The notes under the pieces: generated by a model
What the model was told of the DNA's origin: nothing
The model's database searches: none
What the model saw: only the letters and a program-made list of their open reading frames with translations
Source: Microcoleus sp. bin38.metabat.b11b12b14.051
GTDB lineage: Bacteria; Cyanobacteriota; Cyanobacteriia; Cyanobacteriales; Microcoleaceae
Length of the DNA stretch: 64,000 bases
NCBI RefSeq assembly: GCF_013299165.1
Contig: NZ_JAAFKD010000003.1
Location: forward strand, 357,873-421,872
Direction: 5' to 3'
Translations under genes and position numbers: made by a program
In this document: in pieces, positions 25,295-37,950 of the stretch
How the letters are laid out: every line of letters begins with the position of its first letter
Position numbering within the stretch: the first letter of the stretch is position 1

Positions 25295-26173
25295 TCAGAA
25301 AAGTGGGGCGTCGCCGTCGGTGTCAGAAGCCAGCACATAAATGGCTTCATCACATTGGAGGGTAATGTTAACCAGTGTCCCTCCGAAAAAGGTTTGGCGC
25401 TTTTGGTAAGTTTCCTGATCTTTGTTAATCAGTGCATACCCATTGTGACTGAAAAACTCCAACTTTCCTCTATTCATCTTTACAAATCTTTTCAGAGAGT
25501 CAAGTCCAACGCCCCCAGCAACATCACCGCGCCTGGTTGTAGTTCCTGCTTCAAATGCCCATTTTAGGGCTTCGTCTACTGGTAAATCCGAAAGTTTTCG
25601 GAATAGGCGCACATTTTGGGGAATCCCAACACCGAAGTCAACGACAGTCAGTTTTAGTTCCTTTTTTTTAGGGTAGTGCTGTCCACAGCTAAAGACTCCG
25701 ATTTCTGTTTGACCATGCTCAAAGGCGTTAGCGTAGATCTCCCAAACGGTTCCTACGATGACGTTTTGCAATTTTTGACTTATATCAACCCAGTCTCGTC
25801 CTAGCCATTTTTCTGCTAGGTAGTCAACCAAGCCATCTTTATCTTGTTTTTTATCTTCTCGATAAGGGATAGAATTACCCTGCCAAGGTTCTTTATTCTC
25901 ACAAAAAGCATATATGAATCCGTTTTGTTCAAGATTCATTTTTACGTCGTTATGAATGCTATCCCAATTAATGTTTAATTTTATCGAGCGGGATTGAACG
26001 AGACGAATTAATCCTCCCAGAAAAGCTACGGCATTTTGTTTGAGAAAAAAACATTTAGAAAAGTCAATAATTACTTCTGAGCAATCCTCATTTAGTTGAT
26101 CCAAAAGCTGAAACAGATTGTCAAAATCCTTCAGCTTATCATTGATTGTAGGGATTTTAAGAGTCACGCTCAT
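25295..26173 (-). CDS. GHKL ATPase with N-terminal STAS-like domain
   Basis: The 292-residue protein has two parts. Residues 1-95 look STAS-like (EVIIDFSKCFFLKQNAVAFL). Residues about 115-272 carry the GHKL ATP-binding boxes: N-box WEIYANAFEH (Glu145, Asn149), G1 DFGVGIP (179-185), G2 GGVGLDSLKRF (220-230) and a G3-like GGTLVNI (264-270). No phospho-acceptor histidine or dimerisation domain is seen, so it resembles RsbW/SpoIIAB-type kinases or free-standing GHKL ATPases rather than sensor kinases. It is the first gene of the operon. The whole operon lacks the GCGATCGC octamers frequent elsewhere in the window, which fits horizontal acquisition. Confidence 0.85.
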   Translation of the reverse strand: MSVTLKIPTINDKLKDFDNLFQLLDQLNEDCSEVIIDFSKCFFLKQNAVAFLGGLIRLVQSRSIKLNINWDSIHNDVKMNLEQNGFIYAFCENKEPWQGNSIPYREDKKQDKDGLVDYLAEKWLGRDWVDISQKLQNVIVGTVWEIYANAFEHGQTEIGVFSCGQHYPKKKELKLTVVDFGVGIPQNVRLFRKLSDLPVDEALKWAFEAGTTTRRGDVAGGVGLDSLKRFVKMNRGKLEFFSHNGYALINKDQETYQKRQTFFGGTLVNITLQCDEAIYVLASDTDGDAPLF

Positions 26174-26263
26174 AATTATTCTATGGAAGGCTTGATCCAG
26201 AAAGAAATTTAGTAAAATATCAATCAGCCGATCGCACTGTCAACCTCTGCGGTGCAATTCCCC

Positions 26264-26686
26264 TTACTTAGCCCGCACCACCAACACCGAACAAGGAGCC
26301 TCAGCCACAACCTCAGCGCTTACCGAACCCTCCAAAATCCGCTTCAAACCAGTCAAACCGCGACAGCCGATCGCAATTAAGTCTACTTTATAAATATTCG
26401 CCAACCGCAAAATCTCCTCGGCTGGTTCCCCCGACACAATCTCTAACTCACTCTGGCAAGGCAAAGTTTCCTGATAAGATTGCAATAACTTCTCTACTTC
26501 TCGGTAAGCAATCTCATTTCCCTGAGCGTGAGGTCGATCGACAACCGCGTCAAAATCCAACGTACCAGCACTCACAACATGAGCTAAAATCACCTTCGCC
26601 GTCGGTTCTAGCTTAAACTGCGCCACAGCTTGCAAAACCTCTGCTGCAAACTCAGAATTGTCGATCGCCACCAAAACAGTATTCAA
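26264..26686 (-). CDS. Universal stress protein (UspA family)
   Basis: The 140-residue protein has the UspA fold pattern: TVLVAIDNSEFAAEVLQA at the start, KVILAHVVSAG, DLIAIGCRGLTGLKRILEGS and APCSVLVVRAK. The G-x2-G-x9-G-(S/T) signature of ATP-binding members is present (GCRGLTG...GSVSAEVV). A cytosolic stress or nucleotide-binding role is inferred from the family; the exact role is unknown. Single gene. Confidence 0.93.
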   Translation of the reverse strand: MNTVLVAIDNSEFAAEVLQAVAQFKLEPTAKVILAHVVSAGTLDFDAVVDRPHAQGNEIAYREVEKLLQSYQETLPCQSELEIVSGEPAEEILRLANIYKVDLIAIGCRGLTGLKRILEGSVSAEVVAEAPCSVLVVRAK

Positions 26687-27009
26687 AATAATGCACCTTT
26701 CATTCAGTTGACAGTTGACAGTTGACAGATGAGTGCGATCTGAAAGGAAGACGATGGTCGTAATGAATAGTCTGCTTTTAATTTCTCACTACAAGGGAGA
26801 GGTTTTAAACCAATTCTTTCTGGTAAATCTCAGATATTAGACTTTAAACTTCTCGTTGATACTCGCCTACTTCCCACCAACAATATCATTAACTATACAG
26901 AAACCCAGTTCCTTAACATAATTGCGTAATTTAAGCAAGATATGGGAAGAAACCGGGTTTCTTAAGCCCGAAGTGCGAAAATCTCGATCGCCAAACTCCA
27001 ATCTACCAT
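26687..27009. other. Noncoding stretch with small repeats
   Basis: No gene seen. It contains a short 'cagttga' heptamer run (26706-26729), a 'ttctcactacaagggagaggttttaaaccaattctttc'-type segment that recurs near 37650 and 61480, and one GAAACC palindrome near 26950. Confidence 0.6.
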
Positions 27010-28323
27010 CTAAAAATCACCCTCCCCCTCATTTTCAGTCCGCAGCCGCACCGAATCAGCATGAGAAGGTAAACCCTCAGCTTCCGCCAAAACATTAATC
27101 GCCCTACTCACCTTCTTAAGTGCAGCCGGGGAATATTGAATCAAACTCGAATGCTTCATAAAAGTTTCCACCCCCAGCGGCGAAGCATAGCGTGGCGCGC
27201 CAGAAGTCGGCAAAGTATGATTCGGGCCAGCCAAATAATCACCCACAGCTTCCGGTGTCGAACAGCCCAGGAAAATCGCCCCAGCGTGCCGAATTTGGTC
27301 TAGCAAAGCCCAGGGATCGGCTACTTGCAATTCTAAGTGTTCGGGAGCAAACTCGTTAGAGAGTTCCGCCGCCGCTTTCAGAGAATCCACCACTACTACT
27401 AAACCGTAATTGGCGATCGCCTTTTCAGTCAAAGTCCGGCGCGGGTGATTTACGAGTTGTTTGTCTACCTCAGCTACTACCTTTCTAGCCAACACCGAAT
27501 CCGCCGTCAGCAAAATCGCCGACGCCATCGAATCGTGCTCGGCTTGCGCCAACATATCCGCAGCTACGTGTACCGGATTCGCCGTAGCATCAGCAATAAT
27601 CAGCACCTCCGAGGGCCCCGCCAGAGAATCAATTCCCACGGTGCCGTAAACCAGTTTTTTCGCCAACGTGACGTAAATATTTCCCGGCCCGGTAATTAAA
27701 TCTACCTTGGGAATACTTTCGGTACCGTAAGCCAAAGCTGCGATCGCCTGGGCCCCGCCGACTCGATAAATCTCATCAACTCCCGCCTCCTGAGCCGCTA
27801 CGAGCACCGCAGGATTCATTTTCTTCTCCTGTCCGGGGGGAGTACACATCACCAGTTTCGGAACCTTGGCGACCTTCGCAGGTACCGCATTCATGATTAC
27901 CGAGCTGGGATAGGACGCCTGACCGCCAGGAATGTAAATTCCCGCGCGATCGACTGGCGTGTAGCGCTTACCCAAAACAATCTCGTCATCACCAAACTGC
28001 ACCCAAGACTTGGGGACGCGCTGTCGGTGAAACGCTTCTACCTGTTTGCAAGCCAACTGAATTGCATTTAATAATTCTTTCGATATTTGCTGATAAGCAG
28101 CATCCAATTCGGCGCCACTCACGCGCAAATCTGTCGCATTTAGGGTGATGCGGTCAAATTCAGCAGTATATTGCAGCACAGCCTGATCGCCTTTGCGTCT
28201 TACAGCTTGCAGCACCTCCCGCACGGTGGCTTCTTTGTGAATAACAAGTTCGTCGTGGGTGCGATCGCAGATTCGTCGCAGTTCAGCTTGCGCCTCAACC
28301 CACTGAGTAATAATTCGCAGCAT
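27010..28323 (-). CDS. hisD: Histidinol dehydrogenase
   Basis: Starting at the ATG at 28323 gives 437 residues, standard for HisD; the frame runs 35 codons further upstream but without family-like sequence. Motifs include RAGIYIPGGQASYPSSVIM, GAQAIAALAYGT, ITGPGNIYVTLAK, AGPSEVLIIAD and GPNHTLPTSGAPRYASPL. The enzyme carries out the last two oxidations of histidine synthesis, from histidinol to histidine, with NAD and a zinc ion. It is divergent from rpsT; cyanobacterial his genes are scattered, so a lone hisD is normal. Confidence 0.97.
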   Translation of the reverse strand: MLRIITQWVEAQAELRRICDRTHDELVIHKEATVREVLQAVRRKGDQAVLQYTAEFDRITLNATDLRVSGAELDAAYQQISKELLNAIQLACKQVEAFHRQRVPKSWVQFGDDEIVLGKRYTPVDRAGIYIPGGQASYPSSVIMNAVPAKVAKVPKLVMCTPPGQEKKMNPAVLVAAQEAGVDEIYRVGGAQAIAALAYGTESIPKVDLITGPGNIYVTLAKKLVYGTVGIDSLAGPSEVLIIADATANPVHVAADMLAQAEHDSMASAILLTADSVLARKVVAEVDKQLVNHPRRTLTEKAIANYGLVVVVDSLKAAAELSNEFAPEHLELQVADPWALLDQIRHAGAIFLGCSTPEAVGDYLAGPNHTLPTSGAPRYASPLGVETFMKHSSLIQYSPAALKKVSRAINVLAEAEGLPSHADSVRLRTENEGEGDF

Positions 28324-29150
28324 GGAGATTAGGAATGCCGTCAATAATTCACGCTTGATTTGCTTGCAAGAATAAATTTTCTTGCTTGATTCTGGGTAAG
28401 TCGGCGACCACCAGTCCACCAGCTTCAACCGCGAGACTCGCGGCCTTTTCAGAGGCTTCAGTGCAGCGTTTACTCTGTCGAGGATTTTGCCACACTATTT
28501 TGCCACACTGAGGACAAGTCACAATTTTCCTTGAGGAATTGCCCCCCAGAGAACCGGGTGTGAACCCAGAGGGTGTCGGGTGAGGGAGGGGAGAGTGTCT
28601 GACGGGGAGAATTTTGATTCTACCGAATGCCTTCTACCTTCTACCTTCTACCCAAGGCCGATGCTTCTTGCCACAGCCCAAATAACCCGTACTCTTTGTT
28701 ATAGCTTAACTTGGATTTTTCCGGGAATGGGATTTTGAGCAGAATAGATGCTATATTTGTTTTTTTAACACCCGATCATTTTTTTATAAAAAAAACGCCA
28801 AGTTATTGTATACTTGAAAATTGCGCGCAATAAACCGTGACTTTAAGTCGTAATGGTCGAAACCCCGCAACGCCGACTCCGTAACACCAGTATCGTACCT
28901 TTGGGTATCGTCAGGGGTAGAAAATCGGCAGTTACATGAGTCAATTAAAAATTATGGCGCGATCGCCCTTGAAAAAGTAGCAGCAGGCTCAGCTTGGATG
29001 TGAGCGATCGGCTAATAGCTGACTCAGCTTTAAAAAAATCAAGCTTTTTGCGGCTCGCACCCGAAAAGATTGTCCCTCAAAATCTCCGTGTCTTGAGAGT
29101 ATCTTGAGACTAGGATGTATCAATCAATACCTACTTCCAGAAACTGAAAT
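28324..29150. other. 827-bp gap between hisD and rpsT
   Basis: No gene supported. It must hold the divergent promoters. A 'accttct' triplet run is at 28630-28650. The part from about 28840 to 29150, just before rpsT, has several short inverted repeats (for example 'gtatcgtacctttgggtatcgt' region) and could be a long 5' leader. Confidence 0.5.
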
Positions 29151-29450
29151 ATGGCAAATATTAAGTCCGCCGTCAAACGAGTCAAAATCGCCGAGCGCAA
29201 CCGCTTGTACAACAAATCTTACAAGTCAGCGGTAAAAACCCTGATGAAGAAGTATTTCGCGACCGTTGAGAAGTACGCCGCATCTCCGACACCAGAATTA
29301 ATGCAAGAAGTGCAGCAGCGGATGTCTGAGGCCTACAGCAAGATTGACAAAGCTGTCAAAAAAGGTGTATTGCACCGTAACAACGGTGATCGCAAAAAGT
29401 CCCGCTTGGCAAGAACCCTCAAGCCACACGAAACACAAGTAGCATCCTAA
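29151..29450 (+). CDS. rpsT: 30S ribosomal protein S20
   Basis: The 99-residue basic protein starts [20 protein letters not shown] and contains [21 protein letters not shown], typical of S20, which binds the 5' domain of 16S rRNA during 30S assembly. It heads the order rpsT-tatD-rpoB-rpoC1-rpoC2 that is common in cyanobacteria. A 'gaaggaagaagg' low-complexity run starts right after the stop. Confidence 0.97.
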   Translation: MANIKSAVKRVKIAERNRLYNKSYKSAVKTLMKKYFATVEKYAASPTPELMQEVQQRMSEAYSKIDKAVKKGVLHRNNGDRKKSRLARTLKPHETQVAS

Positions 29451-29452
29451 GA

Positions 29453-29590
29453 CAGAAGGAAGAAGGAAGACGGAAGAAGGAAGAAGGAAGAGGGAAGAAG
29501 GAAGAAAGAGAATTTTTCCTACTCTCCCACTCTCCCACTCCCGCACACTCTCACTCTCCCCCTCCTCCACTCTCTCACTCTCCCATTCGC
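29453..29590. repeat. Low-complexity 'ggaagaa' and 'ctctcccac' runs
   Basis: A purine run of 'gaaggaagaaggaagacgg' units (29456-29512) is followed by a pyrimidine run of 'ctctcccactc' units (29520-29592). The first matches the insertion inside cruA. Confidence 0.85.
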
Positions 29591-29592
29591 CC

Positions 29593-30372
29593 ATGCAGCT
29601 CATCGACACTCACGTTCATATCAACTTTGAGACTTTTAAGTCGGAGTTAGAAGCCATTCGAGAACGCTGGCGCGAAGCAGGTGTGGTTCGATTGGTTCAT
29701 TCTTGTGTAGAACCCGAAGAGTTTGCTGGAATTCAAGCAATTGCTAATCAGTTTGCAGAAGTCTCCTTTGCGGTGGGGCTTCATCCCCTAGATGCGGGTA
29801 AGTGGAAAGACGAAACTGCAAGCCGGATTAGGGAATTAGCGAGTTCAGATTCTCGGGTAGTGGCGATCGGCGAAACCGGACTAGACTTTTTTAAAGCAGA
29901 CGATCGCGAACACCAGTTTAAAGTGTTTGAGGCACAGCTTGAAATTGCTCGGGAACTCGACAAACCAGTCATTATCCACTGTCGCGACGCCGCCGCCCCC
30001 ATGGCCGAAATGCTGCGGGAATTTTGGCAAAAACGCGGGCCCGTGCGCGGTGTGATGCACTGCTGGGGAGGCACGCCCGAAGAAACCCAGTGGTTTTTAG
30101 ACTTGGGTTTCTACATTAGTTTTAGCGGCACAGTCACCTTTAAAAAAGCCTTGCAAATACAAGAGTCAGCTTGTATGGTAAATAGCGATCGCATTCTAGT
30201 CGAGACAGATTGCCCTTTTCTCGCCCCCGCACCCCAGCGGGGAAAACGCAACGAACCAGCTTACGTCTACTACGTAGCCGAGCAAGTTGCTAAATTGAGA
30301 GGAGTTTCTCTCTTAACCTTGTCCCAGCAGACAACCGAAAATGCGTGTCAGCTATTTGGTCTTTCACTTTAG
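29593..30372 (+). CDS. tatD: TatD-family metal-dependent hydrolase
   Basis: The 259-residue protein opens [13 protein letters not shown] (His-x-His), then [21 protein letters not shown] (catalytic Glu), [17 protein letters not shown] and [12 protein letters not shown], the complete TatD metal set. TatD enzymes are 3'-5' exonucleases and putative deoxyribonucleases. In cyanobacteria the gene sits between rpsT and rpoB, as here. The start lies inside a low-complexity pyrimidine tract. Confidence 0.95.
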   Translation: MQLIDTHVHINFETFKSELEAIRERWREAGVVRLVHSCVEPEEFAGIQAIANQFAEVSFAVGLHPLDAGKWKDETASRIRELASSDSRVVAIGETGLDFFKADDREHQFKVFEAQLEIARELDKPVIIHCRDAAAPMAEMLREFWQKRGPVRGVMHCWGGTPEETQWFLDLGFYISFSGTVTFKKALQIQESACMVNSDRILVETDCPFLAPAPQRGKRNEPAYVYYVAEQVAKLRGVSLLTLSQQTTENACQLFGLSL

Positions 30373-30949
30373 CTAGAGCCGAACACAAAAACGAGGAAAG
30401 CAAATCGATTTAAGGACAAGAGATGGCTAAAATCTCATCTATATCAAAGTCCAGAAACCGGATTCAGCCTTAAGTTGAGATTCTTTGGGAGTTGCAGGCT
30501 GCGATCGGATTTGCGTCCTATAATTAAAAGAACAGACCGATCGGGCGATCGTAGTCGCCGAACTGCCAGCACCTGCGCCAGCACACCTTCGGAACCAGCC
30601 AAAAAATCAAGCAACATCTCAAGTTTACACGTTCAAACTTACACATTAAAAGAAACTTGGAACCTCAGCAATTTGGCAATAGCTGTCAAGTCAATTCTAG
30701 GAGTCAAAAGTGTAGGGGATTTACCCTGAAGCACAAACAGATCGAAGCTAAAAGCAGCTCTTTCGCAGCCAAAATCCGCACAAAAACAATGCGAGCAACC
30801 ATAAAAAATAACCGTTGCAGCACTGGGCAGGCGATCGATAATATCATATAAATTCTCTCACACAATTCATCAAAAAAACGCAACAAGGTAAAAACGCCAA
30901 GCCTTGGCGCCATGTAAAAAGCTAGAGCCACTGCGGAAAAAGGAAACCC
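30373..30949. other. 577-bp leader region before rpoB
   Basis: No gene supported. It likely contains the rpoB promoter and leader. A short inverted pair 'aacgccaagccttggcg' lies at 30893-30910, close to the rpoB start. Confidence 0.5.
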
Positions 30950-34333
<3,384 letters not shown>

Positions 34334-34344
34334 AGATTGCAGAT

Positions 34345-34442
34345 TTTAAATTTTAGATTGTTTTACAGCATTCAATCTAAAATTTAAAATCGACAATCTC
34401 ACATAAAAATGCCTCAACAGTGTTCGTAGCACTGTTGAGGCG
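34345..34442. repeat. Inverted repeats between rpoB and the HNH gene
   Basis: An AT-rich inverted pair ('gattttaaattttagattg' with 'caatctaaaatttaaaatc') at 34353-34392 is followed by a perfect 12-bp hairpin 'gcctcaacagtg' with 'cactgttgaggc' at 34411-34441. No T-run follows the hairpin, so it is not a classic terminator. Confidence 0.8.
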
Positions 34443-34473
34443 AATCAACGCTCTAACAAGGAGATGCGCTGAC

Positions 34474-35565
34474 ATGACTATTGTAACAGTTATCCCCGGA
34501 ATTCAAGGAGAATTAGACCTGGAGACAGGCTGTATTAATTGGCAAGGCAGTAAGTATGGCAACGGTTACGGGCGCAAATGGCTCGATGGCAAAACGTTAT
34601 TAATCCACCGATTAGTCCTCGAATCGAAAATAGCAGGATTCCTCGATTCTCGTTATTTTGCTTGCCACACCTGCGACAATCCAAGCTGCATCAACCCGGA
34701 ACATCTCATCGCTGGATCGGCTGCTGAGAATACCGGACAGATGATGGAGCGCGATCGCAAAACTCCCAGACGCAAAAGTATTCCGGGAATTGATAAACTG
34801 TCGATCCAACAACTGCGAGAAATTCAGACTAAATATTTATCGGGAAAAATCAAGAACCACCTAGCAAAAGAGTATGGGGTACAACATGAAACTATTACTA
34901 AGATACTTCAGACAAATATTCCCGATAACTTCACCACAGTTTCCCCACGCTTTCTAGGAGAAATTCAAGACAATGGCTGCATAATGTTCCAAGGCCCAAA
35001 AGATGGTGCTGGCTATGGCAAGTATTTTACAAAAGAGGGAAAACAGGCAACAGTTACTCGTGCTGTTTTAGCAGAGAAATTAGGATATGAACTTCCTACT
35101 TATATGGATGCTTGCCATACCTGCGACACTCCGAGTTGTATTAATCCAGAACACCTCTGGGCTGGTACTCGTTCTCAGAATTTATTAGATGCTTCCAAGA
35201 AAGGACGCACGCAAGGAAAAAGTCATCCTCTTTCCAATGCCAAATTAGACTGGGAACAGGTGCGAGAAATTCGGCAAAAACTAGCAGCAGGAGAGAGAAT
35301 GAAGGATGTAGCTGAAGCATACAGTGTCGGTCGCAAAACTATACACGATATTAAATATCACGTCACTTGGAAGCAAGAAGGCGAAGAAGTTCCGATAACT
35401 CGTATGGGGGGATCTATCGATCGCAAGCTGACATTTGCTCAAGCACAGGATGTGCGAGAACGAATTAAAGCCGGAGCATCCATTGCTAAAATCGCTGGAG
35501 AATTTGGAGTATCCAGTAGTGTAATTTATGACATAAGAAATTATGTCACATATAAAGGAGTATGA
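34474..35565 (+). CDS. Free-standing double-HNH endonuclease with three HTH modules
   Basis: The ATG at 34474 has an 'aaggag' 10 bases upstream and gives 363 residues. Two HNH_3-like cores are present: HRLVLESK...CHTCDNPSCINPEHL (about 45-78) and TRAVLAEK...CHTCDTPSCINPEHL (about 196-228). Both keep the CH, Asn and His of the finger, but the second has lost the first His (HRLV to TRAV). Three HTH stretches follow a common pattern, REI/RER then G then A then V-x3-TI/VI (about 109-147, 259-293, 322-355). This is the layout of a free-standing homing endonuclease that inserts next to conserved genes. It sits between rpoB and rpoC1. No intron or intein boundary is visible in either neighbour. Confidence 0.9.
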   Translation: MTIVTVIPGIQGELDLETGCINWQGSKYGNGYGRKWLDGKTLLIHRLVLESKIAGFLDSRYFACHTCDNPSCINPEHLIAGSAAENTGQMMERDRKTPRRKSIPGIDKLSIQQLREIQTKYLSGKIKNHLAKEYGVQHETITKILQTNIPDNFTTVSPRFLGEIQDNGCIMFQGPKDGAGYGKYFTKEGKQATVTRAVLAEKLGYELPTYMDACHTCDTPSCINPEHLWAGTRSQNLLDASKKGRTQGKSHPLSNAKLDWEQVREIRQKLAAGERMKDVAEAYSVGRKTIHDIKYHVTWKQEGEEVPITRMGGSIDRKLTFAQAQDVRERIKAGASIAKIAGEFGVSSSVIYDIRNYVTYKGV

Positions 35566-35648
35566 CATTGATTTAGTCGTTAAACAATCAATCAAAAAAG
35601 ATAAATCACAGCCAATAATTTCTAGTAAATCGTCAATTGGAGTCAAGA

Positions 35649-37523
35649 ATGGCTAAGATCGAACAAAGATTTGATTACGTAAAGATTGGGTTAGCTTCAC
35701 CAGAAAGAATTAGACAATGGGGAGAAAGAACTTTACCCAATGGTCAGCTAACTGGCGAAGTTACAAAACCCGAGACGATCAACTATAGGACATTAAAACC
35801 TGAAATGGACGGCTTGTTTTGCGAGCGCATTTTTGGGCCTGCAAAAGATTGGGAATGTCATTGTGGTAAGTACAAAAGAGTTCGGCATAGAGGTATTGTT
35901 TGCGAGAGATGCGGTGTAGAAGTCACTGAATCTCGCGTCCGCCGCCACCGGATGGGATTTATCAAACTAGCAGCTCCAGTAGCTCACGTTTGGTATCTCA
36001 AAGGCATCCCGAGTTACATGGCAATTTTGTTAGATATGCCGCTGCGCGATGTCGAACAAATTGTTTATTTCAACGCCTATGTTGTGCTGAATGCTGGTAA
36101 TGCAGAAAAGCTGCAATACAAGCAATTGCTCACAGAAGATGCTTGGCTGGAAATAGAAGACGAACTTTACAGCGAAGATTCCACGCTGACGGGCGTAGAA
36201 GTAGGAATTGGTGCAGAAGCTTTGCAAGTTTTGCTGCAAAACATTCCGCTAGAAAGTGAAGCTGAAAAGCTGCGGGAAGATATTGCTAATGCTAAAGGTC
36301 AAAAACGGGCGAAGTTGATTAAACGCTTGCGGGTAATCGACAACTTTATCGCTACCGGTTCCCATCCCGATTGGATGGTGCTCAACGTGATTCCGGTGAT
36401 TCCGCCGGACTTGCGGCCGATGGTACAGCTAGACGGTGGACGTTTTGCAACGAGCGACCTCAACGACCTCTACCGGAGAGTCATCAACCGCAACAATCGC
36501 TTGGCGAGACTGCAAGAAATTCTGGCGCCGGAAATTATCATTCGCAACGAAAAGCGGATGTTACAAGAAGCCGTGGATGCGCTGATTGATAACGGGCGTC
36601 GGGGCCGGACTGTGGTGGGCGCAAATAACCGTCCGCTGAAGTCGTTGTCAGACATTATTGAAGGGAAACAAGGTCGTTTCCGGCAAAACTTGCTCGGGAA
36701 ACGGGTTGACTACTCTGGACGATCGGTAATTGTTGTGGGGCCGAAACTGAAAATTCATCAGTGCGGTTTACCGAGGGAAATGGCGATCGAGCTTTTCCAA
36801 CCTTTCGTCATCCACCGCTTGATCCGCCAAGGACTCGTCAACAACATCAAAGCTGCCAAAAAACTGATCCAGCGCAACGATCCCAGCGTTTGGGACGTGC
36901 TGCAAGAAGTGATTGAAGGACACCCCGTGATGCTGAACCGGGCCCCGACGCTGCACCGTTTGGGAATTCAAGCCTTCGAGCCGATTTTGGTAGACGGGAG
37001 GGCGATTCAGCTTCACCCGCTAGTCTGTCCGGCTTTTAACGCTGACTTTGACGGCGACCAAATGGCCGTGCACGTGCCTTTGTCCCTGGAATCTCAGGCG
37101 GAAGCGCGCTTGCTGATGTTGGCTTCTAACAACATTATGTCGCCAGCAACCGGCAGACCGATCGTCACTCCTTCTCAAGATATGGTACTCGGTTGCTATT
37201 ATTTGACAGCCGAAAATCTTGATGCTCAAAAAGGAGCAGGCCACTATTTCTCTAACCTTACCGATGCTGTCGTAGCTTACGAACAAGGGGTCATTAACTT
37301 GCACTCATACGTGTGGGTGAGGTTCCAAGGCGCTATAGAAAACATAGAACCCGAGGGAGAACCTCTGAAGACGGAGCGATCGACTGACGGTACTGTGACC
37401 AAAGAATACAAGTTCCGCCGGGTTCGGGAAGACGCAGAGGGTAAGTTGATCACTCAATTTATTCGTACTACTCCGGGCAGGATTATCTATCACCAAACGA
37501 TCGAATCGGTAATCAACAATTAG
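35649..37523 (+). CDS. rpoC1: RNA polymerase gamma subunit (beta-prime N-terminal part)
   Basis: The ATG at 35649, six bases after 'ggag', gives 624 residues starting [20 protein letters not shown]; the upstream TTG at 35637 is not needed. Zinc-binding [19 protein letters not shown] and the catalytic [15 protein letters not shown] motif (Mg-binding aspartates) are present. In cyanobacteria the beta-prime subunit is split into RpoC1 and RpoC2. The gene follows the HNH endonuclease by 83 bp and precedes a 427-bp repeat-filled gap before rpoC2. Confidence 0.98.
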   Translation: MAKIEQRFDYVKIGLASPERIRQWGERTLPNGQLTGEVTKPETINYRTLKPEMDGLFCERIFGPAKDWECHCGKYKRVRHRGIVCERCGVEVTESRVRRHRMGFIKLAAPVAHVWYLKGIPSYMAILLDMPLRDVEQIVYFNAYVVLNAGNAEKLQYKQLLTEDAWLEIEDELYSEDSTLTGVEVGIGAEALQVLLQNIPLESEAEKLREDIANAKGQKRAKLIKRLRVIDNFIATGSHPDWMVLNVIPVIPPDLRPMVQLDGGRFATSDLNDLYRRVINRNNRLARLQEILAPEIIIRNEKRMLQEAVDALIDNGRRGRTVVGANNRPLKSLSDIIEGKQGRFRQNLLGKRVDYSGRSVIVVGPKLKIHQCGLPREMAIELFQPFVIHRLIRQGLVNNIKAAKKLIQRNDPSVWDVLQEVIEGHPVMLNRAPTLHRLGIQAFEPILVDGRAIQLHPLVCPAFNADFDGDQMAVHVPLSLESQAEARLLMLASNNIMSPATGRPIVTPSQDMVLGCYYLTAENLDAQKGAGHYFSNLTDAVVAYEQGVINLHSYVWVRFQGAIENIEPEGEPLKTERSTDGTVTKEYKFRRVREDAEGKLITQFIRTTPGRIIYHQTIESVINN

Positions 37524-37533
37524 GAAGTCTGGG

Positions 37534-37593
37534 ACAGTTGACAGTTGACAGTTGACAGTTGACAGTTGACAGTTGACAGTTGACAGTTGACAG
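37534..37593. repeat. Heptamer tandem repeat (cagttga)n
   Basis: About eight perfect copies of 'cagttga' start 11 bp after the rpoC1 stop. The same heptamer, or its complement, occurs at 26706-26729, 12510-12565 and 60299-60348. Confidence 0.95.
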
Positions 37594-37771
37594 CGAACTC
37601 TATCAGGCAGTAATGAGGATTGGATTAATGAATAATCTGAATTGAATTTCTCAAGATAAGAGAGAGGCTTTCAACCAATTCTTTCGGGTGAAAAATGAAA
37701 ATCGATTGCTAATAAATAATGGCGCTCGAACCAGAAAAAAACACCCAGCAAATTGCCAACTACCAATTTAG

Positions 37772-37899
37772 ATCGTGTCCGGTCGATTAGCAGCATCTAA
37801 AAAACGGCTCGTAGTGCGGACTTCAGTCCGCTCTAAACCAGAGAACTGGAGTCCGCACGCGCGATCGAATCTTACTGCGGTTAGTCGATCGGACACGAT
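37772..37899. repeat. Nested inverted-repeat element between rpoC1 and rpoC2
   Basis: Outer arms 'atcgtgtccggtcga' and 'tcgatcggacacgat' enclose an inner hairpin of the 'gtagtgcggacttcagtccg' family (37808-37858). The layout suggests one repeat nested in another, or a small MITE. Confidence 0.75.
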
Positions 37900-37950
37900 A
37901 TTAGCAATTACAACAGCAGAAATACCAATTACACTTACCAGCCCAAAAAA

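Noticed and set aside
34411..34441. Terminator after rpoB
   Set aside because: The stem is perfect but lacks a T-run, and a terminator here would cut off rpoC1 unless it has its own promoter.
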